A stretch of 6,986 nucleotides of DNA, from NCBI GenBank assembly GCA_016199425.1, contig JACQGT010000106.1, positions 1 through 6,986 of the forward strand, in the 5' to 3' direction. The stretch is from Chloroflexota bacterium (GTDB taxonomy: Bacteria > Chloroflexota > Anaerolineae > Caldilineales > Caldilineaceae). Position numbers and translations under genes: made by a program. A model generated the notes under the pieces. The model saw nothing but the letters and a program-made list of their open reading frames with translations, did not search any database and was not told where the DNA came from. Of the stretch, positions 1 through 5,257 are shown one piece after another (positions within the stretch are counted from its first letter, which is position 1; each line of letters opens with the position of its first letter).

Positions 1-420
1 GAAATGATGCCCTTTGGCGAAGTGTCGGACTTCCAGCAGACGAATGTCGTCACCTACCGGGAGATTCGGCAGACGGTGGAGGCGGAGTTTGGCCCGCTGC
101 AAGAGGCCAGCTACGATTTTGTGGACCCCAGCCGCCCCTTCCGCATTCCTGGGGCCAAAGGCACGCTGGGCTTTATCAGCAGCGTGACCGAGCCTTTCTG
201 CCAGGGCTGTGGCCGGGTACGCCTGACCGCCGACGGCAAATTGCGTCTCTGTCTGCTGCGCGACGACGAAGTGGACCTGCTCACACCTCTGCGTCAGGGT
301 GCAACTTTCGACGAAATGCGGGAGTTGATGCGGGAAGGGGCTTTTCACAAGCCCTGGGGTCATGGGCTGGCAAACGGCGACTTTGCCCAAAACCGATCGA
401 TGAATCAGATCGGCGGGTGA
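1..420 (+). CDS. moaA: GTP 3',8-cyclase MoaA, C-terminal part (5' end outside window)
   Basis: This is the C-terminal 139 residues of MoaA, the radical SAM enzyme that converts GTP to 3',8-cyclo-GTP in the first step of molybdopterin cofactor synthesis in the cytoplasm. The reading frame is open from base 1, so the gene begins upstream. The N-terminal CxxxCxxC cluster motif of the SAM domain is not in the window. What is visible is diagnostic: FCQGCGRVRLTADGKLRLCL supplies the three cysteines (CxxC plus a later C) of the second, substrate-binding 4Fe-4S cluster, and the protein ends in MNQIGG, the usual MoaA tail. The family is about 320-340 residues long, so somewhat less than half is present. 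The internal ATG codons at 4 and 7 are not starts. No other molybdopterin gene follows on the right. The downstream neighbour is an Fe-S carrier under its own likely promoter. Confidence 0.96.
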   Translation, partial: EMMPFGEVSDFQQTNVVTYREIRQTVEAEFGPLQEASYDFVDPSRPFRIPGAKGTLGFISSVTEPFCQGCGRVRLTADGKLRLCLLRDDEVDLLTPLRQGATFDEMRELMREGAFHKPWGHGLANGDFAQNRSMNQIGG

Positions 421-424
421 GGAA

Positions 425-507
425 AGTGAGCAGTCATCAGTAATCAGTTATCAGTAAGTGTAGTGACGTTGACGACACTGCTCACTGCTCACTGCTCACT
501 GATTACT
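425..507. repeat. 7-base short tandem repeat block (cagtnat / cactgct units) with inverted matches
   Basis: Starting five bases after the moaA stop, the sequence has a clear 7-base period. Left part: cagtcat, cagtaat, cagttat, cagtaag at 431-458. Right part: cactgct three times plus cact at 476-500, then gattact. The two parts are complementary in pieces: 425-434 pairs with 484-493 (or 491-500) over 10 bases, and 439-447 pairs with 499-507 over 9 bases. The matching pieces are not nested in mirror order, so only one set can pair at a time. There is no poly-T run, so it is not a standard terminator, though it could act as a transcript 3' end structure. It resembles heptameric short tandem repeats described in cyanobacteria, but membership of a known family cannot be judged here. 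Confidence 0.75.
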
Positions 508-522
508 TCCCCAAAAGGCGGA

Positions 523-552
523 TTGAACAAATCGACAACCAACTGGTATATT
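523..552 (+). promoter_or_regulatory. Probable sigma70-type promoter with extended -10, upstream of the A-type carrier gene
   Basis: A -35-like TTGAAC (523-528, 4 of 6 consensus bases) is separated by 18 bases from a -10-like TATATT (547-552, 5 of 6). TG at 544-545 forms an extended -10 element. Transcription would start near 559, leaving a leader of about 35 bases before the ATG at 594. This is a motif match by eye with no experimental support. Its position just before the gene and after the repeat block makes it plausible. Confidence 0.5.
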
Positions 553-593
553 CGTACCACCTTTTCTTTCATAACTTGCAAGGAGACAGAGCA

Positions 594-992
<399 letters not shown>

Positions 993-1020
993 GCCAGCCT
1001 ATTTGATCAGAGAAAGCAGG

Positions 1021-1054
1021 AGGCGAGGGCGTGTGCTGGCCCTCGCCTTCCTTT
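1021..1054 (+). terminator. Rho-independent terminator-like hairpin after the A-type carrier gene
   Basis: A perfect 10-base stem (aggcgagggc at 1021-1030 with gccctcgcct at 1039-1048) encloses an 8-base loop and is followed by tccttttg. The T run is short and interrupted, so termination may be partial. The next gene begins only about 11 bases after the T run, which leaves no room for a separate promoter between them. Confidence 0.7.
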
Positions 1055-1064
1055 TGCGCCTGCC

Positions 1065-1463
1065 ATGCCAATACGCGTCTACACGCTAACCGAAGCTCGT
1101 AAAGCACTGCCCCGCGTCAAACGGCTGATGGAGGAGATTCAGTCTGCCCGGTCCGAGATTCTACGTCTGCGCCCGGAAGCCTGGCCCGCCCTGCGCAAAG
1201 CCGCGGGCAATGGGGGCAATGTGGCCGCGGGTCAACTGCTGGCCCACTTTGCCCGTCTGGAAGCTGGCGTGAAAGGCATCGGTCAGTTGGGTGTGCTGGT
1301 GAAAGATGTGGACTCCGGTCTGGTGGATTTTCTGGCCCGGCGCCGAGGGCGGGAGGTCTACATCTGTTGGCGCTACGGCGAGGATGAGCTTCTCTATTGG
1401 CATGACATTCAGGCCGGTTTTGCCGGGCGGCAGATGATTCGTGATGCGGATTTTGAGGGGTAG
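1065..1463 (+). CDS. DUF2203 family protein
   Basis: This 132-residue soluble protein has the two hallmarks of DUF2203, a family of unknown function. The N-terminal segment begins with YTLTEARKALPRVKRLMEEI (residues 6-25), the usual helical opening. The C-terminal block at residues 95-123 contains GREVYICWRYGEDELLYWHD followed by AGFAGRQ. The middle (about 30-85) is helical and alanine/leucine rich. No signal peptide or membrane segment is seen. The ATG at 1065 is the only reasonable start because it precedes the family's normal N-terminus by a few residues, yet there is no Shine-Dalgarno sequence before it, and the upstream bases are the tail of a terminator hairpin. The stop codon is followed 38 bases later by the nfu start, so the two may share a transcript. 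The family sometimes sits in conserved neighbourhoods without an assigned role, and no function is proposed here. Confidence 0.88.
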   Translation: MPIRVYTLTEARKALPRVKRLMEEIQSARSEILRLRPEAWPALRKAAGNGGNVAAGQLLAHFARLEAGVKGIGQLGVLVKDVDSGLVDFLARRRGREVYICWRYGEDELLYWHDIQAGFAGRQMIRDADFEG

Positions 1464-1501
1464 TGTTTTCATCCCCAGTGCCGCACAAAAAGGACTTTCC
1501 T

Positions 1502-1801
1502 ATGAATGCGAATGCGCCACTGACTGTGCGCATCCAGCAGGTGCTAGACGACTATCGTCCTACTCTCTATCGGGACGGGGGGGATATCCAACTATTAAAA
1601 GTGGACGAGAAAGGCGTAGCTCACGTCAAAATGTTGGGCGCGTGCATCGACTGCCCTATCAGTCTGCTCACAATGAAACTGGGCATCCAACGCCTGCTCA
1701 AAGAAAATTTCGCCGAGATCACCGGGGTGAATGCTATCACCGATCTGGACATTTCGGCGCTCTACAACCGACCCGCACCCGTCGCGGGGGGTGGGTATTA
1801 G
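1502..1801 (+). CDS. NifU C-terminal-domain (Nfu-type) Fe-S scaffold/carrier
   Basis: This 99-residue protein is a stand-alone Nfu domain. These proteins assemble or carry a 4Fe-4S cluster bridged between two subunits and hand it to target enzymes in the cytoplasm. Seen directly: the opening helix VRIQQVLDDYRPTLYRDGGD (residues 9-28, with the family's RP...DGGD motif), then LGACIDCPIS, which gives the CxxC ligand pair C48 and C51, then the helix that normally follows, MKLGIQRLLKENFAEI. Length fits the family. The ATG at 1502 was chosen over a GTG at 1463 (which overlaps the previous stop) because aagga at 1490-1494 lies 7 bases upstream and the extra N-terminal residues are not family-like. 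The last codon (Tyr) and the TAG stop fall inside the inverted 7-base repeat block that follows, so the C-terminus may have been set by that repeat. It sits between DUF2203 and a rhodanese gene. Confidence 0.93.
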   Translation: MNANAPLTVRIQQVLDDYRPTLYRDGGDIQLLKVDEKGVAHVKMLGACIDCPISLLTMKLGIQRLLKENFAEITGVNAITDLDISALYNRPAPVAGGGY

Positions 1802-1880
1802 ATATTGGGTATTGGATAGTGTGCAGGCGTAGCCCAATACCCAATATCCAATATCTAATACCCAATATCTAATACCTAAT
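1793..1880. repeat. Inverted array of 7-base repeats (tattggn / cccaata units) able to form a long hairpin
   Basis: The left part reads tattaga, tattggg, tattgga, tagtgtg (1796-1823). The right part reads cccaata, cccaata, tccaata, tctaata, cccaata, tctaata, cctaat (1833-1880). Bases 1794-1813 are a perfect 20-base reverse complement of 1857-1876, with 43 bases between. Because units are alike, shorter-loop pairings such as 1803-1815 with the first right-hand units are also possible. The block has the same 7-base period and head-to-head layout as the one at 425-507 but an unrelated unit sequence. It covers the nfu stop codon and ends before the ribosome site of the rhodanese gene. It has no protein-coding appearance and no T run. 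Confidence 0.88.
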
Positions 1881-1897
1881 TTATTCGAGGTTTTTCC

Positions 1898-2257
1898 ATG
1901 CCAAATCCCTACGGCGCGCCGGAAATCAGCGTGCAAGAAGTTTCTGACAAAATCGACAGCGGAGAAAAGTTCATTTTGCTGGACGTGCGCGAACGCCACG
2001 AATTGGCCCAGGCTTCCTTTGCGGAAGGCACTTTTGAGATCGTCCCCCTGAGTGAGTTGGCCCAGAAAAAGCTGGATGCGTTGGCACCGGCGCTCCTGGA
2101 CAAAGACGCGGAGATTGTCGCTTTCTGTCACAAGGGCGTGCGCAGTGCGCAAGTGACGATGTGGCTGAAGCAGCAGGGCTGGACGAATGTGCTGAGTATG
2201 GCCGGCGGTATCGACGCCTGGGCCAAGCAGATCGACCCGGATGTGGGGATGTATTGA
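1898..2257 (+). CDS. Single-domain rhodanese (sulfurtransferase)
   Basis: This 119-residue protein is a single rhodanese domain, which carries sulfur as a persulfide on its active cysteine and transfers it to acceptors. Seen directly: the N-terminal ISVQEVSDKIDSG, then FILLDVRERHEL (residues 25-36, the conserved D-V-R), the active-site loop CHKGVRS with catalytic C77 and the usual arginine five positions on, and the C-terminal VLSMAGGIDAW, which matches the family's L.GG..AW motif. No signal peptide is present, so it should be cytoplasmic. The ATG at 1898 has cgagg at 1886-1890, 7 bases upstream. It lies after Nfu and before a toxin-antitoxin pair that starts 18 bases behind its stop. The setting suggests a role in sulfur supply for Fe-S clusters or molybdopterin, but that is inference, and many such proteins have unknown acceptors. 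Confidence 0.94.
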   Translation: MPNPYGAPEISVQEVSDKIDSGEKFILLDVRERHELAQASFAEGTFEIVPLSELAQKKLDALAPALLDKDAEIVAFCHKGVRSAQVTMWLKQQGWTNVLSMAGGIDAWAKQIDPDVGMY

Positions 2258-2275
2258 GATTGAAAAAGGTCATCA

Positions 2276-2500
2276 ATGATTCAGATACCAGAGACACAGG
2301 CTGCCAAAGAGTTTTCGACCCTGCTCAATAAAGTTGTCCAGGGCCAGGAAGTAGTTATCATTGGAACAGACGGCAATGTATTCAAATTGGTGGCTCTGCC
2401 ACGCGCGCCAAAGCCCATATTTGGGAGCGCCCACGGGCTTGTATCTATCGGTCCAGATTTCGACGAACCGATCGAGGGGCTTGAGGAATATATGCCGTGA
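2276..2500 (+). CDS. Type II antitoxin, Phd/YefM-like
   Basis: This 74-residue protein looks like the antitoxin of a PIN-toxin pair. The N-terminal part (IPETQAAKEFSTLLNKVVQG, then EVVIIGTDGNVFKLVAL) follows the Phd/YefM pattern: a short strand, a helix with the L..LL..V..G core, and a two-strand hairpin ending in a K-L-V segment. This region normally dimerises and binds operator DNA. The C-terminal part (GSAHGLVSIGPDFDEPIEGLEEYM, residues about 50-73) is the acidic tail that in this family folds onto the toxin. The start is supported by aagg at 2266-2269, 6 bases before the ATG. Its stop overlaps the toxin start by 4 bases, the normal sign of translational coupling. It may autoregulate, but no clear operator palindrome was identified in the 18 bases before it. 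Confidence 0.85.
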   Translation: MIQIPETQAAKEFSTLLNKVVQGQEVVIIGTDGNVFKLVALPRAPKPIFGSAHGLVSIGPDFDEPIEGLEEYMP

Positions 2501-2895
2501 AGCTGCTTCTCGATACCCACGCCTTTTTGTGGTTTATTAGCGGCGACTCCCAACTCAGCAGCTATGCCCGACAACTTATTGAGGATTCCGACAACCAGCG
2601 GTATCTCAGCGTTACCAGTATTTGGGAAATCACCATTAAATCCAGTTTGGGGCGACTGGAAGTACCTACTCCACCGAGCAAACTGATTCGTGAATATGTT
2701 TGGGCAAACGCGATAGAGCTGCTTACTATCACCTCCGAACATCTCGATGTGGTTCATACTCTGCCATATCATCACAAGGATCCGTTTGATCGCCTTATGA
2801 TTGCGCAAGCCATCCACGAAGATATGGTATTGATTTCGCGGGATGTGACATTGAACGCTTATAGTATCCGAATCGAATGGACGGGTCGTAAATAA
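2497..2895 (+). CDS. vapC: PIN-domain toxin of a type II toxin-antitoxin system (VapC family)
   Basis: This 132-residue protein is a PIN-domain ribonuclease-type toxin, closest by eye to the Sll0205-like subgroup. All expected acidic metal-binding residues are present: D6 in LLLDTHAFLWF, E44 in SVTSIWEITIKSSLGRLEV, D95 and D98 in HHKDPFDRLMIAQA, and D116 in ISRDVTLNAYSI. Such toxins cleave RNA, often tRNA or rRNA, when freed from the antitoxin; the target here is unknown. The start is a GTG that overlaps the antitoxin stop (GTGA), with tgagg-like bases about 10 upstream. The length is normal for the family and there is no frameshift, so the module appears intact. It may be carried by the host as an accessory island between the rhodanese and the first radical SAM gene. 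Confidence 0.93.
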   Translation: MKLLLDTHAFLWFISGDSQLSSYARQLIEDSDNQRYLSVTSIWEITIKSSLGRLEVPTPPSKLIREYVWANAIELLTITSEHLDVVHTLPYHHKDPFDRLMIAQAIHEDMVLISRDVTLNAYSIRIEWTGRK

Positions 2896-2999
2896 TATTA
2901 CCACAGACTTCCACTGTACCTGTGTCCGGTCTCGTGAATCCCGTATGGCAATCGACTGAAAAAAGACCGATGAATTTTTATCAAAAGTCTTAGAATAAT

Positions 3000-3028
3000 T
3001 TGGGCGCTTATATCCGTTGTGATACACT
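3000..3028 (+). promoter_or_regulatory. Possible promoter for the first B12 radical SAM gene
   Basis: TTGGGC (3000-3005, 3 of 6 consensus) and TACACT (3023-3028, 4 of 6) are 17 bases apart, with TG at 3020-3021 one base before the -10, an extended -10 arrangement. The leader would be about 70 bases and contain the degenerate repeat at 3041-3075. The match is modest and made by eye. Confidence 0.35.
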
Positions 3029-3040
3029 TAATCCCGTTTG

Positions 3041-3075
3041 AATCCGCGGAAATCCGCCTGATCCGCCCAATCTGC
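3041..3075. repeat. Degenerate 9-10 base direct repeat (aatccgc core)
   Basis: The core aatccgc occurs at 3041-3047 and 3051-3057, then as gatccgc at 3060-3066 and aatctgc at 3069-3075, giving spacings of 10, 9 and 9 bases. It lies in the 211-base gap between the PIN toxin and the first radical SAM gene. The rest of that gap (2896-2999) is AT-richer, and I see no gene or clear terminator in it. Whether the repeat is a multicopy genomic element cannot be decided from one copy. Confidence 0.5.
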
Positions 3076-3106
3076 GTTCTATTCTTCTGTAGAGGAGGAG
3101 ACAGCC

Positions 3107-4597
3107 GTGCGTGTAGCTCTGATTAACCCACGCTTTCGTCTACCCATCGACACCCGCACCACCCCCCATTTGGGCCTGGCCTATCTGGCTGCGGTCAGCG
3201 AGCAGCGGGGCGATGAAGTGGTTATCTTTGATGCGGATGTGGAGCGCAGACCGGTGGCTGAGTTCATTCAGGAGTTCCGGCCCCACATTGTGGGCATCAC
3301 CGCCAACACGCCCCAGGTCAAGCAGGCGTGGCGCACGGCCCGGGACATCAAAGAGGTCTACGATTGCCCGGTTGTGTTGGGTGGCCCCCACGTCTCTGTC
3401 CTGCCGGAGGAGAGCTGCGAAAAGCCGTATGTGGATATTGTGGTACGCGGCGAGGGCGAGGACGCCTGGATCGACATCAGCAACCGGCTGGAAGCCTTCC
3501 TGAAGGATCAGCCGGTCTACAGCACCGCAGCCTTTATGCACCCGGAGAACGAAATTTTCGCCGACTGCGAAGGACTGACCTACAAGACCAGCGACGGGCA
3601 AATTCACAACAACCCGGACCGCACCCCCATCGCCGACCTGGACGGGCTGCCCTGGCCCGCCTACCATCTCTTCAAGATGGACAAGTACACGAATCTTCAG
3701 CCCGCCACAGATCACGTGGACGGGGCGCGCAGCTTTAGCATTATGACCAGCCGGGGCTGTCCCTATCGCTGCACCTTCTGCTCCCAGAGCATTATGCCTA
3801 TCAAATGGCGCAGCCGCAGCCCGGAAAATGTGCTGCTGGAATGGCGGCATCTGGTGGAGGAGATGGGCGCGCAGGAGATCGGCATTCTGGACGACAGCGC
3901 CAACATCCGGGTCAAGCGGCTGGAAGAGCTGGCCCATCTGCTCATCGAAAACAATCTGAACCACGTGCCGTGGATTTTTGTCAACGGCATTCGGGCCAAT
4001 CTGGCCAGCCTGGAGTTGCTGACGCTGCTCAAAAAAGCGGGTCTGCGCCGGGTGGCCTTTGGGGTGGAGACCGGCGACGAGGACATTCTGCTGTCAATCG
4101 ACAAGAAAGTCGATCACGACACCATTCGCCAGGCTTTTAAGAACGCCAAGGCCATCGATCTGGAAACCATCGCCTTTCTAATTATCGGTCTGCCCGGCGA
4201 GACCCGGGAGACGATGCAGAAGACGATTGATTTCGCCATCGAACTGGACCCCATCATCGCCAACTTTTCGATGATGACGCCCTATCCCGGCACAAAAGTG
4301 TATGAAATCGTCAAGCGCCAGGGTCGTTTCCTCATCAACGACTGGGAGGATTACGTCTTCTTCGAGCAGCAGGCCCGCTACGAACTGGGCGATATGACGG
4401 CTGAGTTGGTGGAAGAGATGTACCGCAAGGCCTATCGCCAATACTATCTGCGCCCTTCCCCCATCATCCGCCGCCTGAAGACCAAAGATTTCTGGTTCAA
4501 CCTGCCTCGCAACGTGCGGATTGCCATGCGCACCTTCCTGCCCAAGAAAGAAAAGACGGGGCTGCGCAAGCAGATGGAAGCAGAGGGTGCGATATAA
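3107..4597 (+). CDS. B12-binding domain radical SAM protein (first of two paralogs)
   Basis: This 496-residue protein has the layout of class B radical SAM enzymes, which pair a cobalamin-binding domain with SAM radical chemistry and typically methylate or cyclise unreactive carbons. Residues 1-140 form the N-terminal Rossmann-like B12 domain: VALINPRF start, HLGLAYLAAV, VGITANTP, VVLGGPH (G92-G93-P94-H95) and RGEGED (114-119). The cobalamin DxHxxG motif is absent, as in many of this class. The SAM domain carries SRGCPYRCTFCS with the 4Fe-4S ligands C218, C222 and C225, the FGVETGDED segment (from 318) and IIGLPGET. The C-terminal 90 residues (NDWEDY, KAYRQYYLRP) are shared with the second paralog. 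The GTG start at 3107 has a strong aggaggag at 3093-3100. General annotation tools might call this BchE-like or hopanoid-related, but the substrate cannot be assigned from sequence alone. No membrane segment or signal peptide is seen. Confidence 0.93.
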   Translation: MRVALINPRFRLPIDTRTTPHLGLAYLAAVSEQRGDEVVIFDADVERRPVAEFIQEFRPHIVGITANTPQVKQAWRTARDIKEVYDCPVVLGGPHVSVLPEESCEKPYVDIVVRGEGEDAWIDISNRLEAFLKDQPVYSTAAFMHPENEIFADCEGLTYKTSDGQIHNNPDRTPIADLDGLPWPAYHLFKMDKYTNLQPATDHVDGARSFSIMTSRGCPYRCTFCSQSIMPIKWRSRSPENVLLEWRHLVEEMGAQEIGILDDSANIRVKRLEELAHLLIENNLNHVPWIFVNGIRANLASLELLTLLKKAGLRRVAFGVETGDEDILLSIDKKVDHDTIRQAFKNAKAIDLETIAFLIIGLPGETRETMQKTIDFAIELDPIIANFSMMTPYPGTKVYEIVKRQGRFLINDWEDYVFFEQQARYELGDMTAELVEEMYRKAYRQYYLRPSPIIRRLKTKDFWFNLPRNVRIAMRTFLPKKEKTGLRKQMEAEGAI

Positions 4598-4601
4598 TGC
4601 A

Positions 4602-4898
4602 ATGTATGAGATCGAATACACCGCTGAAGCCGAAGACGATTTAGCTTATTTCCGCACACGTGACCAGAGGATCATCCTTTCTGGAATCGAGCAGCAGCTA
4701 CGCTACGAACCAACAGTAGAGACGACGAATCGTTTTCGTCGCCGTTCCCCAGAGATAGCCCAGTAGGAATTGCGAATCGGCGTGTTTCGCGTCTACTACA
4801 ACGTAGAGGAGATTGTTCGCATCGTCTCCGTAGAACGTATCGGCCAGAAACCTGGCAACGAATTATATCTGCGGGGAAGGAGGACGGGACGCTCATGA
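4602..4898 (+). pseudogene. RelE/ParE-like toxin gene interrupted by an in-frame TAG
   Basis: The frame starts MYEIEYTAEAEDDLAYFRTR four bases after the radical SAM stop and reads 54 codons to a TAG at 4764-4766. The same frame then continues for 43 more residues to a TGA at 4896-4898: ELRIGVFRVYYNVEE, IVRIVSVERIGQ, then NELYLRG. These are the second half of RelE/ParE-fold toxins of the type whose middle reads ...AEWELRIG.FRVFYDV. The stop replaces the tryptophan of that motif, so one G-to-A change (TGG to TAG) explains the break. Reading through would give 98 residues, the usual length. Intact members inhibit translation or gyrase; this copy should be inactive. TAG ends three other genes in the window, so recoding is unlikely. 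There is no good Shine-Dalgarno before the ATG, so translation may depend on coupling to the upstream gene. Confidence 0.85.
4877..4883 (+). promoter_or_regulatory. Strong ribosome binding site inside the 3' end of the broken toxin gene
   Basis: The sequence aaggagg lies 11 bases before the ATG at 4895 and supports that start. It is embedded in the last codons of the interrupted toxin frame, so the downstream gene can be translated even though the toxin is not completed. Confidence 0.7.
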
Positions 4899-5239
4899 AT
4901 GTAACATACCGGGTCTTCCAAGAAGAAAATGGACAGTATACGTTTCGGGAAGTTTTTACCGAGCACAACGGTCAGGTCATCACCTATGGCCGAACGCCAG
5001 TGATGCCGATTGGTGAATCGCTCGATGCGTTGGCGGGTGAAATTGAATGGTTCAAAGAGGCTTTGCTCCAGCCGGCGCTAACTGTAGAAGCGATGGAACA
5101 GCAAATCGCCAAGCAAAGCACGACGCCAAAAGCGCCGCGCAAAGCGATCTCCCATGCCGAATTGATGGCAAAACTTGAGTTGGATAAGGAAGATAGACAG
5201 GATGCAGTTGAACTTCCTATGCCCAGCCACGCAAATTGA
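4895..5239 (+). CDS. Uncharacterised small protein, possible partner of the broken toxin
   Basis: I do not recognise a named family for this 114-residue protein. It opens MNVTYRVFQEENGQYTFREVF, with alternating residues that suggest a beta-strand pair, then GRTPVMPIGESLDALAGEIEWFKEALLQPAL (about residues 33-63), a turn followed by a probable amphipathic helix. A low-complexity, charged linker follows (KQSTTPKAPRKA), and then a short helix-like ISHAELMAKLELDKED near residues 90-105, which resembles the tails of some antitoxins. Its ATG overlaps the TGA of the broken RelE-like toxin (ATGA), a strong sign that the pair was an operon. By position it may be the antitoxin, but that is inference, as no DNA-binding motif is clearly visible. 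It ends 18 bases before the second radical SAM gene, so it may be co-transcribed with it. It has no signal peptide and no membrane segment. Confidence 0.72.
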   Translation: MNVTYRVFQEENGQYTFREVFTEHNGQVITYGRTPVMPIGESLDALAGEIEWFKEALLQPALTVEAMEQQIAKQSTTPKAPRKAISHAELMAKLELDKEDRQDAVELPMPSHAN

Positions 5240-5257
5240 AGGTAAAAGGTTCAGAAA

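Noticed and set aside
425..507. Rho-independent terminator for moaA
   Set aside because: The complementary pieces are AT-mixed, not nested, and lack a following T run.
1463..1501. GTG start at 1463 for the Nfu protein
   Set aside because: It has no ribosome site and adds 13 residues absent from the family; the ATG at 1502 has aagga 7 bases upstream.
1793..1880. CRISPR array
   Set aside because: Units are 7 bases and contiguous, without unique spacers, and no cas gene is present.
2281..3027. Long minus-strand open frame (248 residues) opposite the antitoxin and PIN toxin
   Set aside because: It lies antisense to two genes with clear family motifs, and its translation has no recognisable domain or credible start context.
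3140..3964. Minus-strand open frame of 274 residues opposite the first radical SAM gene
   Set aside because: Antisense shadow of a GC-rich coding region; the plus strand has B12 and CxxxCxxC motifs and a strong ribosome site.
4593..4598. Perfect TATAAT just before the RelE-like frame
   Set aside because: No -35 element is seen at the right distance, and transcription from it would begin at or after the ATG at 4602.
4764..4766. Programmed read-through or special amino acid at the TAG
   Set aside because: TAG ends three other genes in the window, and the family residue at this place is plain tryptophan, so a nonsense mutation is simpler.
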